Assembly (NCBI GenBank): GCA_937921525.1
Contig: CAKZUM010000351.1
Coordinates: forward strand, 1 to 7,648
DNA: 7,648 bases
DNA from: an uncultured Saprospiraceae bacterium
GTDB lineage: Bacteria; Bacteroidota; Bacteroidia; Chitinophagales; Saprospiraceae
Direction of reading: 5' to 3'
Both the position numbers and the translations under genes were made by a program. Positions 1 to 6,107 of this stretch are shown piece after piece. Numbering within the stretch: position 1 is the first letter of the stretch; each line of letters starts with the position of its first letter. The notes under the pieces are model-generated. The model was not told the DNA's origin and did not search any database. It worked only from the letters and a program-made list of their open reading frames with translations.

Positions 1-137
1 CCTATTCCTCCTAGTTCTCTATATCTTCGGACCTCTTCCGAGATATTTTCTTCTAATTCGCTTACTTTGTTTCGATCTTGAGCGACTAGGGAAAAACCTG
101 TTAATAGTATAAAAAATACTAAGTTTATTTTTTTCAT
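1..137 (-). CDS. Secreted or envelope protein of unknown function, N-terminal fragment
   Basis: This is the first 45 codons of a minus-strand gene that continues past the left edge. The ATG is at 137-135. The product begins MKKINLVFFILLTGFSLVAQ: two lysines, a hydrophobic stretch of about 14 residues, then an Ala-Gln-Asp site typical of signal peptidase I cleavage in Bacteroidota (likely after Ala19). The mature part begins with a charged, probably helical segment rich in Glu and Arg (about residues 21-42, including SELEENISEEV and RRYREL). No domain can be named from so little sequence. The reading frame is open to the edge. It is followed on the same strand by nothing visible here, and crtY lies upstream of it in the same orientation but about 190 bases away, with a palindromic repeat between them, so co-transcription is doubtful. 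Confidence is high for a secreted-protein start, none for function. Confidence 0.72.
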   Translation of the reverse strand, partial: MKKINLVFFILLTGFSLVAQDRNKVSELEENISEEVRRYRELGGI

Positions 138-181
138 GTATACACTTTTTAATTTTTATAAGAAATACTGCTTTTAGAACA

Positions 182-252
182 GATCGTCGAGTTTTGTAAC
201 CTCGATACAGTATGATTATCGTATAGCATCAAGGTTACAAACCTCGACGATC
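182..252 (-). repeat. Family A palindromic element, copy 1 (71 bases)
   Basis: Two 25-base arms (182-206 and 228-252) are inverted complements at 23 of 25 positions around a 21-base centre. Each arm also contains an imperfect version of the palindrome TCGAGGTT-TGT-AACCTCGA, so the element could fold as one long hairpin or two short ones. Its reverse complement matches the element at 1589-1659 at 65 of 71 positions, including the non-palindromic centre (GATAATCATACTG), so this copy is in the opposite orientation. It lies between crtY and the partial gene at the left edge. It has no T-tract, so it is not an ordinary terminator. It resembles REP/MITE-type non-coding repeats; the family is not recognised. 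Confidence 0.85.
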
Positions 253-263
253 CTATAGTTGAA

Positions 264-310
264 TAACTACGAAGTAGTTGAACATGAATAACCTTGGATG
301 AAATCCAAGG
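264..310. other. Two short GAA-loop hairpins downstream of crtY
   Basis: Two hairpins lie just beyond the crtY stop. One has arms AACTAC and GTAGTT (265-279), the other CCTTGGAT and ATCCAAGG (292-310); both have a GAA loop on the plus strand. The second starts about 13 bases beyond the crtY stop and is perfectly paired over 8 bases. Read on the minus strand it is followed only by GTTATTC, so it is at best a weak terminator or an mRNA 3'-end stabilising structure for crtY. The structure is seen directly; the role is inferred. Confidence 0.4.
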
Positions 311-323
311 AAAACACATAGAC

Positions 324-1487
324 CTATCTCAAGAAAATCCAACGCCACAAAGCCTTCAAAAAAGGAGCAAATCGAAAAGAATAAAAAATACGCACATTCT
401 CCAAAAAACTAGTTTCCTCATCTAAGAATTTAAAAATTTGCTGGATAGAATTATTCCGATACATATCTGTAAAAATAGATTCGCCCAACTCATTCTCTCT
501 AGCTAAAACATCCAGATAGAGCGCATCATAAAAACGGAATTGCTTACTTAGTAAATTAGTACTTGGATGTTTATTATTTTTCAAATTGCTCACTACCTGC
601 TTCGCTAATTTTTCTATATTTTTAAAAGCGTATCCAGAAGAAGGCTTGACCCAAGAACCAGCTGTTCCTATTTTTAAAATACCTTTTTCATTGGCTTCAT
701 GGAAAGGAAAAATAGTCATCGGAATAGTCCCTATTTCCTCATGAATAATTTGGTAATCCTCTATTTTTAAAATCTCTTTAATATATTTTTTTAAATAAAC
801 ATCGTAATCAGAGGCAGTCAATAATTCTTGGTCAAATAAAGTGAACTCCACCATCGCACTAGTTGAAGAAGTAGGTAGTACATAGGTAAAGCTAGTCGCC
901 GACCCTTTCTTAACTCGATAGTCCATCATAACAAAAGAATCAGGGTCAAAGACAGGTTTTTTCGTTTCAATAATCCAGCCTTTAAAATGCTGTATTAGGC
1001 TTATGTAGTCTTTCTGCCCATTTATAAATGCTTGGGTAATTCGGCTATCAAATACTTGCTTTGCCTGATAGGTGTTTTGTTGACTATTTATGTTTAAAAT
1101 GTCACCATTCCTTTTTATAGATTCTACCTCCTCTAATTGCCAGTGCATATTAGGCGCAGACATAATAGCTTTTTTGCCCAGTTGATAAAAATCAATCGAC
1201 CGTATCATTTTATATTGATACGGTGCCAATGCTAAAGGAATCTCTTCCCCATTGCCATAGAAAAAACCTTTTGTCCAGCTCTTAGTGAGGATGCTATCCC
1301 ATGTACCTTGTCCCTTTTCCCAAAAAGACCAAGTTCGATCATCGACTTCTTTAGTTGTTTTTTCTATAACTAAAATACTTTTGTCCGCAAACCAATCCTC
1401 TGCAAGCATAGCATGGGCAAGGTGCAATCCCGCTGCGCCTGCCCCTATAATTGCGTAGTCGTATATGGTGGAGGATGTATTATTCAT
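324..1487 (-). CDS. crtY: Lycopene beta-cyclase, FAD-dependent CrtY family
   Basis: The product is predicted to cyclise the psi ends of lycopene to beta rings, giving gamma- then beta-carotene, the precursor of zeaxanthin- or saproxanthin-like pigments. The 387 residues match the usual CrtY length. A Rossmann dinucleotide site GAGAAG is at residues 15-20, with Glu42 ending the second strand as the probable ribose-binding acid. Next come the family blocks RTWSFW (51-56), LIQHFKGW (164-171), MMDYR (187-191), YVLPTSST (202-209), Glu214 in VEFT at the place of the catalytic acid of characterised CrtY enzymes, EEIGTIPM (250-257) and GTAGSWVKPSSGYAF (274-288). CrtY enzymes are membrane-associated and need reduced FAD. 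The start at 1487 gives the N-terminus directly ahead of the FAD fold; no clear Shine-Dalgarno is visible. No crtB, crtI or crtZ lies alongside, so it is unlinked from the rest of the pathway here. Family assignment is strong; which end group it makes is inferred. Confidence 0.92.
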   Translation of the reverse strand: MNNTSSTIYDYAIIGAGAAGLHLAHAMLAEDWFADKSILVIEKTTKEVDDRTWSFWEKGQGTWDSILTKSWTKGFFYGNGEEIPLALAPYQYKMIRSIDFYQLGKKAIMSAPNMHWQLEEVESIKRNGDILNINSQQNTYQAKQVFDSRITQAFINGQKDYISLIQHFKGWIIETKKPVFDPDSFVMMDYRVKKGSATSFTYVLPTSSTSAMVEFTLFDQELLTASDYDVYLKKYIKEILKIEDYQIIHEEIGTIPMTIFPFHEANEKGILKIGTAGSWVKPSSGYAFKNIEKLAKQVVSNLKNNKHPSTNLLSKQFRFYDALYLDVLARENELGESIFTDMYRNNSIQQIFKFLDEETSFLENVRIFYSFRFAPFLKALWRWIFLR

Positions 1488-1526
1488 TTATAAAATACTT
1501 ATTAAATTGTCTCTCTTTAGAAAGTT

Positions 1527-1565
1527 AAAAAGTGAGCGACACTTTGAAAGTGTCGCCCACTTTTT
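1527..1565. terminator. Bidirectional terminator-like hairpin in the crtY/CoA-transferase gap
   Basis: Arms 1527-1545 and 1547-1565 are inverted complements at 18 of 19 positions around a single base. The core is GCGACACTTT-G-AAAGTGTCGC; the left arm starts with five A and the right arm ends with five T. On either strand this gives a GC-containing stem followed by U residues, the form of an intrinsic terminator. Its position is odd: it lies 40-78 bases upstream of the crtY start and about 190 bases upstream of the divergent CoA-transferase gene, where no transcript is expected to end. It could insulate the two promoters, attenuate crtY, act as a DNA-level operator, or be another dispersed palindromic repeat. 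Confidence 0.55.
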
Positions 1566-1588
1566 AAGCGTACTTATGACAGATCACA

Positions 1589-1659
1589 GATCGTCGAAGT
1601 TTGTAACCTCGATGCCATAAGATAATCATACTGCATCGAGGTTACAAACCTCGACGATC
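1589..1659 (+). repeat. Family A palindromic element, copy 2 (71 bases)
   Basis: Arms 1589-1615 and 1633-1659 are inverted complements at 26 of 27 positions around a 17-base centre. The right arm holds a perfect TCGAGGTT-ACA-AACCTCGA palindrome; the left arm has one mismatch in it. It matches the reverse complement of 182-252 at 65 of 71 positions with no gaps, so the two copies bracket crtY in inverted orientation. Differences lie in both arms and centre, so it is not a recent exact duplication. It lies about 94 bases upstream of the CoA-transferase start. Confidence 0.87.
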
Positions 1660-1693
1660 CTGAAAACGTCTTGAGTTATTTCAAGCCATTACC

Positions 1694-1707
1694 TTTGTTG
1701 TAACAAA
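1694..1707. promoter_or_regulatory. Possible operator palindrome upstream of the CoA-transferase gene
   Basis: TTTGTT-GT-AACAAA is a perfect 6-base inverted repeat around two bases, centred about 52 bases before the start codon at 1753. Position and symmetry would suit a dimeric repressor or activator, but it is short and AT-rich, so chance is a real alternative. No convincing Bacteroidota promoter boxes could be aligned to it. Confidence 0.2.
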
Positions 1708-1752
1708 ACACGTATTAAACACCTTCGCAATATAAACATTAGTACCTTCTTT

Positions 1753-2829
1753 ATGTTGAAACATTTTTTTAAAGATTTATTAATAGTAGAATTAGCCAGT
1801 GTATTGGCAGGCCCTGCCGTAGGAATGTTCTTTGCCGAACTAGGCGCACGAGTTATCAAAATTGAAAATAAACGGACAAAAGGCGATGTAACTCGTTCAT
1901 GGAAACTGCCCAAAGAAGATAAAAACAAAGAATTGTCTGCCTATTATCATAGCGTCAATTGGCAAAAAGAATCCCTACTATTAGACTTAATGAGTTCCTC
2001 AGATCAGCAGCAAGCAATTGAATGGATAAAGCAGGCTGATATTGTTATTAGCAATTACAAAGCTGGCTCCGCAGTAAAGGTAGGAATGAGTTATGAACAA
2101 TTAAAGGAAATTAATCCCTCATTGATTTATGCTTCTGTATCTGCTTATGGAGAGGATAATCCTGCACCCGGTTTTGATGCGATGATTCAAGCAGAAACGG
2201 GTTGGATTTTTATGAATGGAGAGAAGGACGGTAATCCTGTAAAGATGCCCGTAGCCTTGATGGATATATTGGCAGGACATCAATTAAAAGAAGGCGTTTT
2301 ATTAGCCTTATTAAAACGACAACAAACTGGGCTGGGTAGTAAAGTCAGCGTATCACTATTTGATACAGGTGTTGCCTCCCTAGCCAATCAAGCCAGTAAT
2401 TGGCTGAATGAAGGGGTATTACCCAAAAGAAAAGGCAGTCAACACCCCAATATTGCACCCTATGGAGATATTTTTTATACCAAAGATCAAAAAGCGATTA
2501 TACTAGGAACAGGTACGCAAAAGCAATTTGAAAATCTTTGTGATTGCTTAGAATTGTCCTCCCTTAAGACAGACCTAAATTTCACAACCAACGCTTTACG
2601 CTTAAGCAATAGAGCTAGTTTAAATAGTATTTTAGAAAAAGCATTTTTACAAATACCCTATGATACTCTTTTGAAGCGTTGTCAATCCCTACAAGTAACC
2701 ATTGCTCCAATCAATAATCTACAGGAATTATTTAGTATGCCACAAGCCCAGAATCTAGTGCTCACGGAAACGCTTCCAGATGGAACAATTAGTAAAAGAG
2801 TAAAGACGACCATTTTTAAAATGGAATAA
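1753..2829 (+). CDS. Class III CoA-transferase, CaiB/BaiF family
   Basis: Family members move coenzyme A between carboxylic acids (formyl-CoA:oxalate, carnitine, bile acid, succinyl-CoA transfers) or act as 2-methylacyl-CoA racemases, in the cytoplasm as interlocked dimers. The 358 residues are slightly short but complete. The N-terminal block LLIVELASVLAGPAVGMFFA, followed by ELGARVIKIE (29-38), is the CoA-binding fold of this family. DIVISNYKAG (96-105), LIYASVSAYG (124-133) and GFDAMIQAETG (140-150) follow in the normal order. Asp171 in PVALMDILAG aligns with the catalytic aspartate (Asp169 of formyl-CoA transferase), and KVSVSLFDTGVASL is the expected strand-helix after it. The catalytic Asp is retained, so an active enzyme is likely. 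It is divergent from crtY and followed by a repeat cluster, so it is probably transcribed alone. No acyl-CoA dehydrogenase, hydratase or ligase neighbour indicates the substrate. The family call is firm; the reaction is unknown. Confidence 0.9.
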   Translation: MLKHFFKDLLIVELASVLAGPAVGMFFAELGARVIKIENKRTKGDVTRSWKLPKEDKNKELSAYYHSVNWQKESLLLDLMSSSDQQQAIEWIKQADIVISNYKAGSAVKVGMSYEQLKEINPSLIYASVSAYGEDNPAPGFDAMIQAETGWIFMNGEKDGNPVKMPVALMDILAGHQLKEGVLLALLKRQQTGLGSKVSVSLFDTGVASLANQASNWLNEGVLPKRKGSQHPNIAPYGDIFYTKDQKAIILGTGTQKQFENLCDCLELSSLKTDLNFTTNALRLSNRASLNSILEKAFLQIPYDTLLKRCQSLQVTIAPINNLQELFSMPQAQNLVLTETLPDGTISKRVKTTIFKME

Positions 2830-2890
2830 AAAGACAAGTTTATCTATGAATGCGAATGACGGGCTAAATTTTCAGCGTATTTATAACATA

Positions 2891-3047
2891 GGGGCTTTAG
2901 CCTCGGCCCTGTCTGTAGAAATAACGCTGTTGAGTGTGCATAAGGAGCGTAGCTTCGACCCTGTAAAAATCTCACAGGGTCGAAGCTATGCTCCTTATAG
3001 AACTTTGTCTATTATTTTATCTACAGACAGAGTCGAAGCTATGCTCC
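2891..3047. repeat. Family B nested inverted-repeat cluster 1
   Basis: Four related units lie head-in: plus-strand units at 2891-2919 and 2944-2964, minus-strand units at 2974-2994 and 3020-3047. The shared core is GGAGCGTAGCTTCGACCCTG. The outer two carry the extension TCTGTAGA; the inner two stop at CCCTGT. The inner pair, extended to 2940-2964 and 2974-2998, forms a near-perfect 25-base stem with one G-T pair and a 9-base loop; the outer pair can extend it. The first unit is degenerate. It follows the CoA-transferase stop by about 60 bases and could help end that transcript, with TTTTT after 3047, but its form recurs at 7449-7612, so it is a dispersed element. A 102-codon open frame through it (2846-3154) looks accidental. 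Confidence 0.85.
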
Positions 3048-3359
3048 TTTTTGCCCATTTAACTTTAGGAGGTTTCAATAGGACTGATTTTATTTTAGCC
3101 CAGTGTGACATATACTATGTGACCTATCTGGTAAAATTGTCAAGAAAAGGCTAGTTTTTAATATAGCTAACTATTAAAATTCGTAAATTAGTGTTAAAAT
3201 TACACTAACAGTATCAATTGCGTTGGTAAACATCCAATAAAAGCTACAAAAAAATAATACTTTTAGCCTAAAATCAATACTTTTATCACCCGTCTAGATA
3301 CTTCATATTTTCAATATTATTACTTTATTAATAATAATTTTTCAACAAAAACTATTTCA
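3048..3359. other. AT-rich intergenic leader upstream of the GH3 gene
   Basis: This 312-base stretch has no credible gene. It contains an inverted repeat TTAGTGT / ACACTAA (3188-3208) with a 7-base AT loop, and an exact direct repeat of AATACTTTTA (listed separately). The last 60 bases before the GH3 start are almost pure A/T with runs such as TTATTAATAATAA, as is common for strong Bacteroidota leaders. No clear TTTG / TAnnTTTG promoter pair could be fixed, so the transcription start is unknown. Confidence 0.5.
3256..3285 (+). promoter_or_regulatory. Direct repeat AATACTTTTA with 20-base period, possible operator
   Basis: The exact 10-mer AATACTTTTA occurs at 3256-3265 and again at 3276-3285, a start-to-start distance of 20 bases, close to two helical turns. 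It lies 75-104 bases upstream of the GH3 start codon. Tandem sites on one helix face are typical of dimeric response regulators such as LytTR or OmpR types, which are common in Bacteroidota. In AT-rich DNA a chance 10-mer repeat is possible, so this is a suggestion. Confidence 0.25.
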
Positions 3360-5654
3360 ATGACTCCATTCTATAAACTAGTGTTAGGAGCTGTGTTATT
3401 ATTACTATTAAATCAATGCACAGTACAAGACAAAATAATCCAACAGACTGCCGATAAGGTAGCAGACAAGGTAATGTTAGATGCCACAGATCAAAAAGTA
3501 GAAGCACTTCTTGCTCAAATGACCCTAGAAGAAAAAGTAGGGCAAATGAATCAATACAATGGATTTTGGGAATTTACTGGCCCGGCACCTGAAGACGGAA
3601 GTGCCAAAATAAAATATGATCATTTAAAGGCGGGACGAGTAGGCTCTGTGCTAAATGTAAGAGGTGTTGCTAGTGTGAAAGAATTGCAAAAATTGGTAGT
3701 GGAGGAATCTAGATTAGGCATCCCTTTAATATTTGGCTCGGATGTGATTCATGGGTATAAAACCTTATCTCCAATTCCATTAGCAGAGGCCGCAAGTTGG
3801 GACTTAGAAGCCATAGAAAAGTCTGCACGAGTTGCTGCTATTGAGGCCTCAGCAGTGGGCATCAATTGGACATTCGCACCGATGGTAGATATATCCAGAG
3901 ACGCTCGCTGGGGAAGAGTCATGGAAGGCGCAGGAGAAGACACGTATCTAGGTTCTAAAATTGGCGTTGCTCGTATAAAAGGTTTTCAAGGAGAGGACCT
4001 ATCAGCAGATAATACCATTCTTGCTTGCTTAAAACACTTTGCAGGCTATGGTTTTGCAGAAGCAGGAAAAGACTACAACACCGCAGATGTGGGTACATCT
4101 ACTCTGTATAATGTAATCCTGCCACCGTTCAAAGCAGGTGTAGATGCTGGTGTAAGAACTGTCATGAATTCTTTTAATGTCTTGAATGGTATTCCTGCCA
4201 CAGGCGATGCTTTTTTACAAAGAGAAATATTAAAAGGAAAATGGGGATTCGATGGCTTTGTTATTTCTGATTGGGGATCTGGTAAAGAAATGATCGATCA
4301 TGGTTTTGCTACAGATCTAAAAGACGTAGCAGTACTAGCCACTAATGGAGGATCTGATATGGATATGGAATCTACTGCCAATGTAAACCACTTACAAGAA
4401 GCTGTTGAAACAGGACGAGTAAAGGAAAGCTATGTAGACGATGCCGTAAGAAGAATTTTAAGAACAAAATATGAACTCGGTTTGTTCGATGATCCTTATA
4501 AGTACTGCGACCCTGAAAAAGAAGCTACCCTACTTTACCACGAAGATCATCAAGCAGCCTCTTTAGAAATGGCAAAACGATCAATTGTTTTATTAAAGAA
4601 TGATAACCAACTATTACCTTTAAATAAGCAGCAACAAAAAATTGCCGTTATTGGAGCAATAGCAGATGACAAAAGTAGTCCATTAGGAGGCTGGCGTATT
4701 GGTTCTGATGATGGTACGGCTGTTTCCTTATTAGAAGGTTTAGCGAAATATACCGACCAAGTAAGCTATGCCAAAGGAGCGGATGTAGTTTTAGAAAATC
4801 CTGAATTCATTAAGGAGTTAAAGATTAATGAAACTGATAAGAGTGGCTTTGCAGAAGCGGTAGCGCTAGCTGCCAAATCAGATATTGTGTTAATGGCATT
4901 AGGAGAAGTTGGCTTCCATTCAGGAGAAGGTCGTAGTCGAACGAAATTAGGTTTACCTGGCGTCCAGCAAGAATTATTAGAGGCCGTACATGAAGTAAAT
5001 CCTAATATTGTTTTAGTATTATCGAACGGTCGTCCTTTAACCATTCCTTGGGCAGCAGAAAACGTTCCTGCGATTGTAGAAACTTGGCAGTTAGGTTCTC
5101 AAAGTGGCAATGCTATTGCACAAGTTCTTTTTGGCGATTACAATCCAAGTGGAAAATTACCAATGACTTTCCCAAGAAGTGTTGGCCAGATTCCAATTTA
5201 TTATAATCCATATAATACAGGTCGCCCTGGCCCGGTCGATTTAGTTTTTTGGGCGCACTATGGAGATGAAAGTAACGCCCCTCTTTATCCTTTTGGATAT
5301 GGATTGAGCTATACTACTTTTGAGTATAGCAATTTACAAATCGATACAACAGATGCTGCTGATATCAAAGTAAGTGCTACGGTTACGAATACAGGTAGCG
5401 TAGCTGGCGAAGAAGTGGCTCAATTGTATATACGAGATTTGGTAGGTAGCGTTGTACGTCCTATTAAGGAATTAAAAGGTTTTGAAAAGTTTGAATTAGC
5501 TGCTGGTGCTAGTAAAACAGTTACTTTTTCTTTAGGAGATCAAGAACTTGGTTTTTACGACAATACTGGAAAGTTTATAGTAGAACCTGGTGATTTTCAA
5601 GTAATGGTGGGTGGTAGCTCCGATGCTGGTTTGACGGGGGTATTTACTAGGTAA
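3360..5654 (+). CDS. bglX: Glycoside hydrolase family 3, periplasmic beta-glucosidase, BglX-like
   Basis: Predicted retaining exo-glycosidase releasing beta-linked glucose (or related sugars) from oligosaccharides. The 764 residues match E. coli BglX length. A hydrophobic N-terminus (residues 7-17) ends in LNQC with Cys20, a possible lipoprotein signal with an unusual Gln at -1; a lipoprotein on the periplasmic face or cell surface is likely. Catalytic barrel about 45-375: MTLEEKVGQM, RDARWGR (180-186), KHFAGYG (225-231) and VISDWG with Asp304 as nucleophile. C-terminal sandwich domain about 407-620: SIVLLKNDNQLLPL, then SGEGRSR (521-527) with Glu523 as the probable acid/base, then LGLPGVQQELL. 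Fibronectin-III-like domain about 670-750: VTNTGSVAGEEVAQLYIRD. All key residues are present, so an active enzyme is expected. It stands alone, with no SusC/SusD pair or other glycosidase beside it, so it is not in an evident polysaccharide utilisation locus. Substrate is inferred from family only. Confidence 0.93.
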   Translation: MTPFYKLVLGAVLLLLLNQCTVQDKIIQQTADKVADKVMLDATDQKVEALLAQMTLEEKVGQMNQYNGFWEFTGPAPEDGSAKIKYDHLKAGRVGSVLNVRGVASVKELQKLVVEESRLGIPLIFGSDVIHGYKTLSPIPLAEAASWDLEAIEKSARVAAIEASAVGINWTFAPMVDISRDARWGRVMEGAGEDTYLGSKIGVARIKGFQGEDLSADNTILACLKHFAGYGFAEAGKDYNTADVGTSTLYNVILPPFKAGVDAGVRTVMNSFNVLNGIPATGDAFLQREILKGKWGFDGFVISDWGSGKEMIDHGFATDLKDVAVLATNGGSDMDMESTANVNHLQEAVETGRVKESYVDDAVRRILRTKYELGLFDDPYKYCDPEKEATLLYHEDHQAASLEMAKRSIVLLKNDNQLLPLNKQQQKIAVIGAIADDKSSPLGGWRIGSDDGTAVSLLEGLAKYTDQVSYAKGADVVLENPEFIKELKINETDKSGFAEAVALAAKSDIVLMALGEVGFHSGEGRSRTKLGLPGVQQELLEAVHEVNPNIVLVLSNGRPLTIPWAAENVPAIVETWQLGSQSGNAIAQVLFGDYNPSGKLPMTFPRSVGQIPIYYNPYNTGRPGPVDLVFWAHYGDESNAPLYPFGYGLSYTTFEYSNLQIDTTDAADIKVSATVTNTGSVAGEEVAQLYIRDLVGSVVRPIKELKGFEKFELAAGASKTVTFSLGDQELGFYDNTGKFIVEPGDFQVMVGGSSDAGLTGVFTR

Positions 5655-5688
5655 AACCTTACTTTATTATTCGGGACACGAGTCTGAA

Positions 5689-5710
5689 CTTCTCTCTTTT
5701 GGGAGGTTTT
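5689..5710 (+). terminator. Weak candidate terminator after the GH3 gene
   Basis: CTTCTC and GGGAGG (5689-5694 and 5701-5706) can form a 6-pair stem with two G-U pairs and a 6-base loop, followed by TTTT, about 35 bases after the GH3 stop codon. The position is right for a terminator but the stem is weak and the U-run short. The first family C hairpin, starting at 5722, may contribute to transcript ending instead. Confidence 0.25.
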
Positions 5711-5721
5711 GGGTTGTGGGG

Positions 5722-5870
5722 AAAATCATACATCATAGTTCATAAATCATACATCATATATCTGCCAATATAGGTTAAGCTAGGCTGATATATGATTTAT
5801 GATGTAAGATATATGATGTATGATTTTTCGCACATGACTTAAATCAAGCAGCAACTGGTAATTGTCTATA
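5722..5870 (+). repeat. Family C long-hairpin repeat, copy 1
   Basis: A 40-base left arm (5722-5761) and right arm (5788-5827) are inverted complements at 35 of 40 positions. They consist of iterated ATCATACATCAT-like words. The 26-base loop starts CTGCCAATATAGG and ends TAGGCTG. A conserved 43-base tail follows the right arm, beginning TCGCACATGACTTAAATCAA and containing GCAGCAACTGGTAATT, up to about 5870. The loop and tail are kept in the neighbouring copies, so the whole ~149-base block is the unit. No open frame of note; no transposase. The repeat is unrecognised. Confidence 0.88.
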
Positions 5871-5934
5871 AAAAATCGTCTATAACTAGAACCAATAAAT
5901 TCTGCTTCTTTAACAAAAGGTGTTCGTTGTGAGC

Positions 5935-6083
5935 AAAATCATAAATCATAGTTCATAAATCATACATCATATATCTGCCAATATAGGTTCAACTAGACTG
6001 ATATATGATTTATGATGTATGATATATGATGTATGATTTTTCGCACATGATTTAAATCAAGCAGCAACTGGTAATTACCTATA
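5935..6083 (+). repeat. Family C long-hairpin repeat, copy 2
   Basis: Same organisation as the copy at 5722: left arm 5935-5974, 26-base loop 5975-6000, right arm 6001-6040, and tail to 6083 ending GTAATTACCTATA. It differs from the first copy by scattered substitutions in arms, loop and tail, and the two are separated by a 64-base spacer (5871-5934) that holds nothing recognisable. Start-to-start distance from copy 1 is 213 bases. Confidence 0.88.
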
Positions 6084-6107
6084 GATCGAAAAGGGTTTTA
6101 CTTAAGC

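Noticed and set aside
182..1659. Composite insertion sequence around crtY
   Set aside because: The flanking elements are 71 bases with no transposase gene, and no target-site duplication was recognised. Kept only as a hypothesis in the findings.
1689..1928. 79-codon minus-strand open frame
   Set aside because: It overlaps the antisense side of the CoA-transferase N-terminus, which has a firm family match; no signal of its own.
2846..3154. 102-codon plus-strand open frame after the CoA-transferase gene
   Set aside because: It runs straight through the four palindromic units of family B, its product resembles no domain, and its composition follows the repeats. Treated as accidental.
3188..3208. 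Inverted repeat TTAGTGT / ACACTAA as an operator
   Set aside because: Seven bases per arm in very AT-rich DNA, 150 bases from the nearest start codon; too weak to call a site on its own.
3749..5044. Two minus-strand open frames (3749-3943 and 4766-5044) inside the GH3 gene
   Set aside because: Both are antisense to well-conserved GH3 motifs and show no recognisable protein features.
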